A stretch of DNA of 20,402 nt from positions 1-20,402 of the forward strand of contig DFZK01000008.1 of NCBI GenBank assembly GCA_002382085.1, written 5' to 3'. The position numbers and the translations under genes are program-made. Below are positions 1 through 7,839 of this stretch, one piece after another; position 1 is the stretch's first letter, and every line of letters begins with the position of its first letter. The stretch is from Sulfurospirillum sp. UBA4058. Lineage in GTDB: Bacteria; Campylobacterota; Campylobacteria; Campylobacterales; Sulfurospirillaceae. The notes beneath the pieces are model-generated. The model made no database searches and was not told where the DNA came from. It saw only the letters and a list, made by a program, of their open reading frames with translations.

Positions 1-1422
1 ATTATAGCAAAACCGAGTGAGATGGTGGGCTATAACATAGGAATGTGTCCAAGTTTTTTTACAACTATTATAGCAAAACCGAGTGAGATGGTGGGCTATA
101 ACGCGAAGTAAATATTAAAAGTCCAAGTCTTAATTATAGCAAAACCGAGTGAGATGGTGGGCTATAACGAAATTTTTGTAATACTGTTTGCTGATGAAAT
201 TATAGCAAAACCGAGTGAGATGGTGGGCTATAACCGGTACTTGATACTTTAGGCATTGGATCAAATTATAGCAAAACCGAGTGAGATGGTGGGCTATAAC
301 GTCTGGTGGTTCTCTGCCCCTTCCTTGTAAATTATAGCAAAACCGAGTGAGATGGTGGGCTATAACAGTCTTCTTACAATGTGAAACTGTTTCATTATTA
401 TAGCAAAACCGAGTGAGATGGTGGGCTATAACTAGATGTTGTCTTTATCTTGCAGTCAAAAAATTATAGCAAAACCGAGTGAGATGGTGGGCTATAACTA
501 TAAGAATGACAGATACTTGGTCGGCTTAATTATAGCAAAACCGAGTGAGATGGTGGGCTATAACAGCGTAGAATTTGCATTAAATAATTCTTTTATTATA
601 GCAAAACCGAGTGAGATGGTGGGCTATAACACGATGTGAAAAACGACCGCTTTAGGTTTTATTATAGCAAAACCGAGTGAGATGGTGGGCTATAACAGGC
701 TGTTTTAAATTCTGAAATGTACGATTATTATAGCAAAACCGAGTGAGATGGTGGGCTATAACCGATAGGTTGCGAGCGGCGGTAATCTTTGGATTATAGC
801 AAAACCGAGTGAGATGGTGGGCTATAACGTGATAAAGTAACAGTACACACAAAAGGTTATTATAGCAAAACCGAGTGAGATGGTGGGCTATAACAGATAA
901 CAAATTTGCTATTGTAAAAAGCCAATTATAGCAAAACCGAGTGAGATGGTGGGCTATAACGTAGATGATAAGCGATTTATAAAGCCTATTATTATAGCAA
1001 AACCGAGTGAGATGGTGGGCTATAACCCTAAGTGTTATTTGGAGAGACGGAAGAAGATTATAGCAAAACCGAGTGAGATGGTGGGCTATAACACTATGGA
1101 TTTTTACAAAGACAAACGCATCATTATAGCAAAACCGAGTGAGATGGTGGGCTATAACAAAAAATGATGTCTTTTATGTCTAATGACGATTATAGCAAAA
1201 CCGAGTGAGATGGTGGGCTATAACTAAAGGGGTAAGATGGTGCGGACGGGGGGAATTATAGCAAAACCGAGTGAGATGGTGGGCTATAACATCAATAAGT
1301 GCCTTGGCTTCTCTGTTTATATTATAGCAAAACCGAGTGAGATGGTGGGCTATAACGACACGACGGGGGGCAAAAGAGCCTCAAAGATTATAGCAAAACC
1401 GAGTGAGATGGTGGGCTATAAC
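1..1422 (-). CRISPR. CRISPR array, 22 repeats / 21 spacers, probable type II-C
   Basis: Twenty-two 36-bp repeats start every 66 bases (1, 67, 133 ... 1387) and I read all of them as identical. They are separated by 21 unrelated spacers of exactly 30 bp. On the plus strand the repeat begins ATTATAGC and ends GCTATAAC, so its ends are near-perfect inverted repeats. On the minus strand it begins GTTATAGC and ends TTTTGCTATAAT. That matches the plan of the Neisseria meningitidis type II-C repeat (GTTGTAGC ... GCTACAAT), and TGCTATAAT is a perfect extended -10 promoter. I therefore assign crRNA transcription to the minus strand. No cas9, cas1, cas2 or tracrRNA is visible; they would lie left of base 1 or elsewhere. 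The array touches the window edge and may continue. The last repeat, beside phnX, shows no decay. The array itself is certain; type and direction are inferred from the repeat. Confidence 0.97.
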
Positions 1423-1435
1423 CGGAGATTTTGCT

Positions 1436-1445
1436 TTACATGTAA
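1436..1445. repeat. TTACATGTAA palindrome upstream of phnX
   Basis: A perfect 10-bp palindrome lies in the 76-bp gap between the last CRISPR repeat and the phnX start, 53 bases before the ATG. It is one of six perfect copies in the window (others at 2657, 12440, 12473, 13556 and 14553). It may be an operator or a dispersed genomic palindrome; its role is unknown. Downstream, TATTAA at 1465-1470 is a weak -10 candidate for the phosphonate operon. Confidence 0.5.
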
Positions 1446-1498
1446 CCGTCCGGAAACTCTTTCGTATTAAGATTCGCTAAAACGGCGAAGGGGTTGTT

Positions 1499-2314
1499 AT
1501 GAAAAAAGGGATTCAAGGGGTTATTTGCGATTGGGCGGGGACGACGGTTGATTTTGGTTCGCTCTCTCCGGTTGCGGCGTTTTCCGAGGCGTTCGAGCGT
1601 TTCGGCTTTAGCGTGAGTTACGAAGAGATTCGGACGTTTATGGGTATGCTGAAGTTTGACCATACGAAGGCGATTTTGGAGTTGACGAAGGAGCGTTTTT
1701 CAGAGCAGTTCGGACGCCTTCCCGAAGACAAAGACGCTCAGGCGATTTATGATTATTTCGAGCCGGCACTTTTTGACGTTTTGGCAAGCCATAGCGTACC
1801 GATCCAAGGGGCTCTCGATTTTGCCGAAACGTTGAAAAAACGCTCGATCAAGCTCGGCTCTACCACGGGCTACACCGCTTCGATGATGGACGTCGTGACG
1901 CGTGAAGCGGCAAAACACGGCTATCGTCCCGATTGTTACGTGAGTCCTTCCGCTTACCTTCCCGGACGTCCACATCCGTTTATGATCTACAAAAATGCCA
2001 TCGAATTGGAAATCTATCCGCTTAGCTCCATCGTGAAAATCGGCGATACGATCAGCGATATACGCGAGGGCTTAAATGCGGGCTGTTGGAGCATCGGCGT
2101 CGCGTTGAGCGGTAATGAGACGGGCATCTCGTATGATGCGTACGAACAACTTCCCAAATCTATTTTAGACGACAAACGCCGCCACGCCAAAGAAAAGCTC
2201 GAAAATGCCGGAGCGCACTACGTTATCGAGGGCATTTGGGAAGCCTCTGAACTGCTTTTGCGCATCGAAGAAAAAATCTTAAACGGAGAAAAACCATGCC
2301 GCATTCATGCCTAA
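1499..2314 (+). CDS. phnX: Phosphonoacetaldehyde hydrolase (phosphonatase)
   Basis: This cytoplasmic HAD-superfamily enzyme splits phosphonoacetaldehyde into acetaldehyde and phosphate, the C-P bond-breaking step of 2-AEP breakdown. The 271 residues match the family length. The N-terminal DWAGTT motif carries the nucleophile Asp11. MGMLK places the cap-domain Schiff-base lysine at Lys52, the residue that sets phosphonatases apart from other HAD enzymes. The motif-II serine/threonine is in GSTTGYT (120-126), GRPHP is at 156-160, and the Mg-binding acidic motif GDTISD is at 182-187. The start at 1499 has a purine-rich ribosome site (GAAGGGG) just upstream. Its 3' end overlaps phnW by 19 bases, which suggests translational coupling. 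It is the first gene of the phosphonate operon and lies 76 bases from the CRISPR array. No phosphonate regulator gene is nearby. Confidence 0.96.
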   Translation: MKKGIQGVICDWAGTTVDFGSLSPVAAFSEAFERFGFSVSYEEIRTFMGMLKFDHTKAILELTKERFSEQFGRLPEDKDAQAIYDYFEPALFDVLASHSVPIQGALDFAETLKKRSIKLGSTTGYTASMMDVVTREAAKHGYRPDCYVSPSAYLPGRPHPFMIYKNAIELEIYPLSSIVKIGDTISDIREGLNAGCWSIGVALSGNETGISYDAYEQLPKSILDDKRRHAKEKLENAGAHYVIEGIWEASELLLRIEEKILNGEKPCRIHA

Positions 2315-3432
2315 ACACGATCGATCCGACGCTCATACCGGACAACCCTTATCTGCTTTTAACGCCCGGTCCTTTGAGCACGAGCAAGCGCGTTCGCGCG
2401 GCTTTACTGAAAGACTGGTGTACGTGGGACAAAGAGTACAACGACGTCGTGCAGGAGATTCGCTCCCGTTTGGTTGCTTTAGCGTCTAAAAGCGGTGCGT
2501 ATACCGCGGTGTTGATGCAAGGAAGCGGCACGTTTAGCGTCGAGTCTGCGCTCACGACGCTCCTTCCGCAAGTCGGTGCGAAAGTGTTAGTCTTAACCAA
2601 CGGCGCATACGGCGAACGCATCGCACAAATCGCTTCGTATGCCAAGATTCCGTGCGTTACATGTAACGTCGAAGAGACGACGACGTTTTCGCTCGAAGCC
2701 CTTGAACACCTCCTACGCAACGATCCGTCCATCACTGCCGTTGCCGTGGTGCATTGCGAAACGACGACGGGCATTTTAAATCCTATTTTCGAGATTGCGC
2801 GCATCGCCAAAGCACACCGCAAACGGTTAATCGTCGATGCGATGAGCAGTTTCGGCGGCATCGAAATCGACCTTGACGCCTTGGACGCCGACGTGCTGAT
2901 CTCCAGTTCCAACAAGTGCATTCAAGGCGTTCCGGGATTTGGTTTTATGCTTTTTAAAAAAACGACCTTAGCGACATGCCAAGGCAACGCGCGCTCTTTG
3001 AGCCTTGATGCGTACGAGCAATACGCAACGATGGAAAACGGCGGCGGCAAATGGCGTTTTACGTCACCGACCCACGTCGTGCGTGCTTTTGCCGAAGCCT
3101 TATGCGAACTCGAAGACGAAGGCGGCGTCGCGGCACGCTATGAGCGTTATCGCACCAATCAACGCCTTTTGGTCGAAGGCATGGAAGCTTTGGGGTTTGA
3201 ATGCGTGATCGAAGAAGCGTTACAAAGTCCTATTATTACCGGTTTTTACAGCCCTAAAAACGCTTCGTACGACTTTCAAACCTTTTACGCGCGCCTCAAA
3301 GCCAAAGGCTTCGTGATCTATCCCGGGAAAGTCTCCCATGTCGAAAGTTTTCGCATCGGTACGATCGGCGACGTTTTTCCCGAAGACATCGCACGCCTAC
3401 TCAAAGCAGTGCAAGAGGCGATTTTTTGGTAA
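2296..3432 (+). CDS. phnW: 2-aminoethylphosphonate--pyruvate transaminase
   Basis: This PLP-dependent class V aminotransferase converts 2-AEP and pyruvate to phosphonoacetaldehyde and L-alanine, feeding PhnX. The 378-residue length is typical. Visible features are the N-terminal LLTPGPLSTS, the cofactor-phosphate loop MQGSGTF (74-80), the PLP-ring aspartate in DAMSSFGG (Asp181), and the Schiff-base lysine in SSSNKCIQG (Lys207). A C-terminal SFRIGTIGD motif contributes the substrate-binding arginine in this family. The ATG at 2296 lies inside the end of phnX and has GGAGAA about 6 bases upstream, so the overlap looks genuine. One TTACATGTAA palindrome falls inside the gene at 2657-2666. The PhnW/PhnX pair is diagnostic of 2-AEP catabolism rather than phosphonate synthesis, because no PEP mutase is present. 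Confidence 0.97.
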   Translation: MPHSCLNTIDPTLIPDNPYLLLTPGPLSTSKRVRAALLKDWCTWDKEYNDVVQEIRSRLVALASKSGAYTAVLMQGSGTFSVESALTTLLPQVGAKVLVLTNGAYGERIAQIASYAKIPCVTCNVEETTTFSLEALEHLLRNDPSITAVAVVHCETTTGILNPIFEIARIAKAHRKRLIVDAMSSFGGIEIDLDALDADVLISSSNKCIQGVPGFGFMLFKKTTLATCQGNARSLSLDAYEQYATMENGGGKWRFTSPTHVVRAFAEALCELEDEGGVAARYERYRTNQRLLVEGMEALGFECVIEEALQSPIITGFYSPKNASYDFQTFYARLKAKGFVIYPGKVSHVESFRIGTIGDVFPEDIARLLKAVQEAIFW

Positions 3433-3959
3433 GCTCTTATGCCCTAGAGATCGGCTTTAGTTTCGTTTTTTTAGCGTACTTTGCGCAACTCTACAAAATC
3501 TATCGCACCAAACAAAGCGACGGGATCGCCTTAAACGGCTATCTCGTCACGTTTATCACGCTTTTGAGCTACATCGCGTGGGCAAAAGGCACGATCGGAA
3601 CGGCGAAAATCTTGGAACTTGGGTTGCACTCCCTAACCTTTGCGTACATCTACAAACACGCTCGCCGCATCGCTTTTTCCAAAAAAGATTTGGGCGTGTT
3701 CATCGTAGCTTTGCTCGGTTCGTTTAACCTCATCGGCGGCATCGCGCAAGCCTGCAAAAGTTACCGCGCCCTCTCCCCGCAAGACGTCAGTTTTTTACAC
3801 TACGCCTTAGTCTTTACCGCCAATCTTTTTTTCTTACATGTAGCGTTTAAAGAGCACGAGCGCACGGTCGTGTTTGTCGGGCTTATCGTCACGAACGTGA
3901 TTTACAGTTACATTCTCTTTCAAACGGGCAGAGCTATCGTTACCAAACGGTTACGGTAA
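3426..3959 (+). CDS. PQ-loop repeat (SWEET-like) membrane protein
   Basis: A 177-residue integral membrane protein with about six or seven predicted spans and two PQ-loop-type motifs. AQLYKIYRTKQSDGI (20-34) is a good match to the PQ-loop signature, and the weaker AQACKSYRALSPQDV (107-121) starts a second half. This is the internal duplication of PQ-loop/SWEET transporters, which carry sugars or amino-acid-like solutes. The start is a TTG at 3426 that overlaps the end of phnW by 7 bases, with AAGAGG 7 bases upstream. No ATG in this frame lies near the first membrane segment, so the TTG is favoured. It sits between phnW and the 2-AEP uptake genes and is surely co-transcribed. Its substrate is unknown. 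Possible roles are export of a product such as alanine, or an auxiliary route for an aminophosphonate. The family is seen in the motifs; the role is inference from position. Confidence 0.8.
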   Translation: MVSSYALEIGFSFVFLAYFAQLYKIYRTKQSDGIALNGYLVTFITLLSYIAWAKGTIGTAKILELGLHSLTFAYIYKHARRIAFSKKDLGVFIVALLGSFNLIGGIAQACKSYRALSPQDVSFLHYALVFTANLFFLHVAFKEHERTVVFVGLIVTNVIYSYILFQTGRAIVTKRLR

Positions 3960-4021
3960 CCAAATTGTGGCGATCTCGCGTTAGCATTTCAATATTACAA
4001 CTTACAATCCAAGGGGAAACG

Positions 4022-5041
4022 ATGGTACTCAAAAAAAGTGTTTTGGCATTGGCGGGGTTAATGGCGGCGACGCATATGTTTGCGGCAAAAGAGAGCATTA
4101 CGGTTTACACCGCGTTGGAGTCCGATCAGGTTAAGCCGTATTTGGAGGCTTTCAAAAAAGCGCAACCCGACATCGACGTTAAAATCGTGCGCGATTCCAC
4201 GGGTATCATTACGGCTAAACTCCTAGCGGAGAAAGAAAATCCACAAGCCGACGTCGTGTGGGGAACCGCCGCGACCAGTTTGGTGCTCCTTGAGCAAAAC
4301 GGTATGCTTGAGCCTTACGCACCCGCTTCACTCAAACACATCGACGCTAAATTCAAAGATACCAAAACACCTCCGGCATGGGTCGGTAACGACGTATGGG
4401 GCAGTGCGATTTGCGTTAACGAAGTTGAAGCCAAAAAACAAAATTTGCCGATTCCTACGAGTTGGGAAGATTTAACGAATCCCGTTTATAAAGGCAAAAT
4501 CGTTATGCCCAATCCCGCCAGTTCGGGCACGGGCTTTTTAGACGTCACCGCATGGCTTAAAATCTTCGGCGAACAAAAAGGCTGGGAGTATATGGACAAA
4601 CTCCACGACAATATCGGTCAGTACACCCACTCCGGTTCCAAACCGTGCAAAATGGCGGCATCGGGAGAATTTCCCATCGGTATCAGCTTCGAGTACCGTG
4701 CCGCCAAGTCTAAAAAAGAGGGCGCACCCATTGCCGTCGTTTTCCCCAAAGAGGGCTTAGGCTGGGATTTGGAAGCCACGGCGATTATGAAAGGGACGAA
4801 AAACCTCAAAACCGCTAAAACTTTCGTCGATTGGGCAACGGGAGAAGATGCAAACAAGCTTTACGCCGAGAACTTTGCCGTCGTTGCGTACCAAGGGCTC
4901 TCCAAACCGATCGAGTTTATCCCTTCCAACTACGCTTCGATGCTGATCGACAACGACTTTGCTTGGTCGGCAAAAAACCGCGATGCTATTTTAAAAGAGT
5001 GGTCTAAACGCTACGAATCCAAATCCGAACCCAAAAAATAA
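4022..5041 (+). CDS. phnS: 2-aminoethylphosphonate ABC transporter, periplasmic binding protein
   Basis: The periplasmic binding component of a 2-AEP importer, from the family-1 (iron/putrescine-like) solute-binding fold. A signal peptide occupies roughly residues 1-21 (two lysines, a hydrophobic stretch, then Ala-Ala before KESITVY). VVWGTAATSLVLLEQ, followed by a GMLEPYAPAS stretch, is characteristic of the AEP-binding (PhnS-type) branch. I chose the ATG at 4022 (339 residues) because AAGGGGAAAC sits directly upstream and a signal peptide follows. A TTG at 3965 would add 19 residues in front of the signal sequence and spoil it. There is a 62-base gap after the PQ-loop gene, and a hairpin follows the stop. 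AT-rich sequence in the gap (TACAAT near 4002) could be an internal promoter. Specificity for 2-AEP rests on the phnX/phnW neighbours; a related phosphonate is possible. Confidence 0.88.
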   Translation: MVLKKSVLALAGLMAATHMFAAKESITVYTALESDQVKPYLEAFKKAQPDIDVKIVRDSTGIITAKLLAEKENPQADVVWGTAATSLVLLEQNGMLEPYAPASLKHIDAKFKDTKTPPAWVGNDVWGSAICVNEVEAKKQNLPIPTSWEDLTNPVYKGKIVMPNPASSGTGFLDVTAWLKIFGEQKGWEYMDKLHDNIGQYTHSGSKPCKMAASGEFPIGISFEYRAAKSKKEGAPIAVVFPKEGLGWDLEATAIMKGTKNLKTAKTFVDWATGEDANKLYAENFAVVAYQGLSKPIEFIPSNYASMLIDNDFAWSAKNRDAILKEWSKRYESKSEPKK

Positions 5042-5050
5042 CAGACGTTA

Positions 5051-5069
5051 GCGGGGAATTTTTCCCCGC
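5051..5069 (+). other. Intercistronic stem-loop between binding protein and ATPase genes
   Basis: GCGGGGAA at 5051-5058 and TTCCCCGC at 5062-5069 form a perfect 8-bp GC-rich stem with a TTT loop, starting 10 bases after the binding-protein stop. No T-run follows and the next ribosome site comes immediately, so it looks like an mRNA-stabilising or partial-attenuation hairpin. That would give more binding protein than ATPase and permease, as is usual in ABC import operons. Confidence 0.7.
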
Positions 5070-5084
5070 ACGTAAGGAAGAAAC

Positions 5085-6173
5085 GTGTCCGATACGACGG
5101 CTCTTGCCATTTACAATGTTTCCAAACGCTTTGAAGCGTTTCACGCCCTTGAGGCGATTCATTTAGAAATCAAAAAAGGTGAACTGGTCTGCTTTTTAGG
5201 ACCCTCAGGGTGCGGTAAAACGACGCTGCTTCGCATTATAGCGGGCTTAGAGAGTTGCGATGAGGGCGAAATCGTCCAGTACGGCAAAACCGTCACGCAC
5301 CTTCCGCCCTCCAAACGCGATTACGGTATCGTCTTTCAAAGCTACGCCCTCTTCCCCAACCTCACCGTCGCTAAAAACATCGGCTACGGATTGCGGGAAA
5401 AAGGAATGGAAAAAAAAGAGACGAAAAAGCGCGTGAAAGAGCTTCTAGCCTTGGTCGGGCTGAGCGGTAGCGAAGAAAAATACCCCAGCGAACTCAGCGG
5501 CGGTCAACAACAGCGTGTCGCCTTCGCCAGAGCCATTGCCACCAAACCTTCCCTACTGCTACTTGACGAACCGCTTTCGGCATTGGACGCACGGGTGCGC
5601 GAACACCTACGTCAAGAGATTCGGGAACTGCAAAAAACCCTCGGCATCACGACGATCATGGTCACGCACGACCAAGAAGAGGCGTTAAGCATCGCCGACA
5701 AAATCGTCGTTATGAACCACGGCGTTATTGAGCAGATCGGAACGCCTTTAGAGATTTACCGCCACCCCAAAACGCTTTTCGTGGCGGATTTTATCGGCAA
5801 GATCAATCTTTTAAATGCCTTGTACCGAGGCGAAAACCTTTTTAGCGTCGGAAAGCTTTCTTTGGTCGTCCACCTTGACGAAACGTCCCTCCCCGCCGAA
5901 GACCAAGCCGCAAAACTGCTGATTCGTCCCGAGGACATCAAACTCTACGACGCCGAAGCGGAAAATATCATCGAAGGCATCGTGCTTAAGATGACGTTTT
6001 TAGGGAGTTTTTGCCGACTTTTCGTCTCGATCAACGGCTTGTTGGAAAGCGTTTTACTGCTCGATCTGCCGCACAAAGTCCTTCTACGCGACGCGATTCG
6101 CGAGCAAAGTCCGATCAAATTAGCGATCGCACCCAAAGACATTTGCTATTTTTTAGAGCCGACGTATGCGTAG
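5085..6173 (+). CDS. phnT: 2-aminoethylphosphonate ABC transporter, ATP-binding protein
   Basis: A cytoplasmic ATPase that drives the importer, 362 residues. The nucleotide-binding domain shows Walker A GPSGCGKT (39-46), the Q-loop glutamine in VFQSYALFP (Gln85), the signature LSGGQQQR (137-144), Walker B LLLLDEP with catalytic Glu162, and the H-loop His195 in MVTHDQEEA. Residues from about 240 onward form the C-terminal TOBE-type domain of the spermidine/iron/maltose importer ATPases (CUT1/MOI-type). The start is a GTG at 5085 with a strong AAGGAAG site; no ATG is better placed. The 3' end overlaps the permease gene by 8 bases. By sequence alone it could serve putrescine or iron uptake. The 2-AEP assignment comes from the operon. 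Confidence 0.9.
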   Translation: MSDTTALAIYNVSKRFEAFHALEAIHLEIKKGELVCFLGPSGCGKTTLLRIIAGLESCDEGEIVQYGKTVTHLPPSKRDYGIVFQSYALFPNLTVAKNIGYGLREKGMEKKETKKRVKELLALVGLSGSEEKYPSELSGGQQQRVAFARAIATKPSLLLLDEPLSALDARVREHLRQEIRELQKTLGITTIMVTHDQEEALSIADKIVVMNHGVIEQIGTPLEIYRHPKTLFVADFIGKINLLNALYRGENLFSVGKLSLVVHLDETSLPAEDQAAKLLIRPEDIKLYDAEAENIIEGIVLKMTFLGSFCRLFVSINGLLESVLLLDLPHKVLLRDAIREQSPIKLAIAPKDICYFLEPTYA

Positions 6174-7839
6174 CGTTTGGGAAGACTCGAATCGTCTGCT
6201 TTTAAGCGCACTCACGCTTTTACTCACACTTGGGTTGTGTGTGATTATTTTAGCGCCTTTGGTGCAGATTTTGGCGCAAAGCTTTTTTGACGCGGCGCAT
6301 CGATTTGTTTTTTTAGACAATTTTATCGACTATCTGACGCACGAAAAATCTTTACGCCTCATTCGCAACTCTCTTTTCGTCGCCTTAACCAGTACGCTGA
6401 TCGTCGTGCCTACGGCGTTTGGTTTTGCTTATGCGCTGATGCGTTCGCGCATGCCTTTTAAACCCTTCTTTCGCTATATCTCGTTTTTGCCTTTACTAGC
6501 ACCCTCTTTGCTTCCCGCCATTTCGTTCGTTTATCTTTTCGGACATCAAGGTTTTTTCAAACCGTGGATGGGCGGCGGTACGATTTACGGGGCATGGGGC
6601 ATTGTTTTAGGCGAATGTTTTTACGTTTTTCCGCATATCGTGATGATCTTTTTAAGCGCGCTTTCGCTCTCCGACGCACGGCTTTACGAAGCGGCGCAAA
6701 GCATGGGAGCAAGTAGCCTGAAAAAATTTTTTACGATCACGCTTCCTGCGCTTAAATACGCTCTCGTTTCGGCGACTTTGGTCAGTTTTACGCTGGTCGT
6801 TACCGACTTTGGCGTTCCCAAAGTCATCGGCGGAGACTTTAGCGTTTTGGCGACGGAAATCTACAAACACGTCATCGGTCAGCAAAACTTTGCACTCGGG
6901 GCAACCGTCGGCATTTTACTGTTGGTTCCTTCCGTCGTGACGTTTCTTATCGATAGCCTCGTACAACGCAAACAAAAAGCGGTTTTAGGCTCGAAATTCG
7001 TTCTTTACGTACCCAAAAAAGCCCCGATTTTCGATACGGTGATGTTCATTTTTGCGCTTTGGGTTGCCTTGTTTTTTCTCATCGTTTTGGGTGTAGCATT
7101 CTTTGCTTCGTTCGTGAAGTTTTGGCCTTACGATCTGAGCCTCGTGCTAAAGCATTACGACTTTTCATCGATGGACGGCGGCGGTTGGGATTCGTATTTG
7201 AACAGTCTTACGTTGGCGTTTTGGAGTGCTTTACTCGGAACGATTGCGGTTTTTACGACCGCCTACGTCGTCGAACGCGGAAAAGTTTTTCCACCTTTGC
7301 GCGCGTTTTTAAAGCTTTTGGCACTGCTTCCCATGGCCGTTCCGGGGCTCGTGTTGGGGCTTGGATACATCTTTTTTTTCAACCATCCGCACAATCCCTT
7401 AAATGCACTGTATCAAACGATGGGAATTTTGGTCGTGTGTACGGTCGCACACTTTTTTACCGCAAGCTTTATCACCGCTACCACGACGATCAAGCAAATC
7501 GACGACGAATTTGAAGACGTTGCCGAATCGATGGGCGTTGCCTGCTACGAAACGTTTTTTAAGGTCATCGTGCCTATCGCGACGCCTTCCATTTTGCATA
7601 TCGCACGCTACTTTTTCGTCAACGCGATGACTACGGTTTCCGCGGTTGTTTTCCTCTATGCGCCCTCAACGACGCTTGCATCGGTTGCGGTTTTAAACAT
7701 GGACGACGCGGGAGACATCAGCTCCGCCGCGGCAATGGCAAGCTTGATCGTCGCCACCTCTCTTGGCATCACGCTTCTCTTCGACGCGCTTTCACATTTT
7801 GCACTGAAACAAAGCCAACAATGGCGCAAGACGCGTTAA
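6166..7839 (+). CDS. phnU: 2-aminoethylphosphonate ABC transporter permease, two fused permease domains
   Basis: A 557-residue inner-membrane protein holding two binding-protein-dependent permease domains in one chain, with about 12 hydrophobic spans. Each half carries an EAA loop that docks on the ATPase: EAAQSMGASSLKKFF at about residue 175 and DVAESMGVACYETFF at about residue 451. Both are followed by the usual LP- or VP-containing helix. Double-length permeases are known for PhnU-type and iron (FbpB-type) importers, so this is a natural fusion, not an assembly error. One such chain can replace the separate PhnU and PhnV subunits. The ATG at 6166 is inside the end of phnT, implying coupled translation. 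It is the last gene of the operon, and its stop overlaps the stop of the opposing nspC gene by 2 bases, with no terminator hairpin in between. Confidence 0.9.
   Translation: MRSVWEDSNRLLLSALTLLLTLGLCVIILAPLVQILAQSFFDAAHRFVFLDNFIDYLTHEKSLRLIRNSLFVALTSTLIVVPTAFGFAYALMRSRMPFKPFFRYISFLPLLAPSLLPAISFVYLFGHQGFFKPWMGGGTIYGAWGIVLGECFYVFPHIVMIFLSALSLSDARLYEAAQSMGASSLKKFFTITLPALKYALVSATLVSFTLVVTDFGVPKVIGGDFSVLATEIYKHVIGQQNFALGATVGILLLVPSVVTFLIDSLVQRKQKAVLGSKFVLYVPKKAPIFDTVMFIFALWVALFFLIVLGVAFFASFVKFWPYDLSLVLKHYDFSSMDGGGWDSYLNSLTLAFWSALLGTIAVFTTAYVVERGKVFPPLRAFLKLLALLPMAVPGLVLGLGYIFFFNHPHNPLNALYQTMGILVVCTVAHFFTASFITATTTIKQIDDEFEDVAESMGVACYETFFKVIVPIATPSILHIARYFFVNAMTTVSAVVFLYAPSTTLASVAVLNMDDAGDISSAAAMASLIVATSLGITLLFDALSHFALKQSQQWRKTR

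Noticed and set aside
1..1422. Self-targeting spacers against this window
   Set aside because: By eye only 8-9 base coincidences occur (e.g. AAAGCCTA near 13782); nothing approaching a protospacer.
436..1470. Open frames inside the CRISPR array encoding repeated IIAKPSEMVGYN units
   Set aside because: The 66-base period is a multiple of three, so frames stay open through repeats. They have no ribosome sites and simply translate the repeat; not a repeat protein.
3965..4021. Upstream TTG start for the 2-AEP binding protein
   Set aside because: It would place 19 residues before an otherwise perfect signal peptide and has no ribosome site; the ATG at 4022 has a strong one.
5051..5069. Full transcription terminator between binding protein and ATPase genes
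   Set aside because: The stem is strong but there is no T-run, and the ATPase gene follows at once with its own ribosome site; kept as an intercistronic hairpin only.
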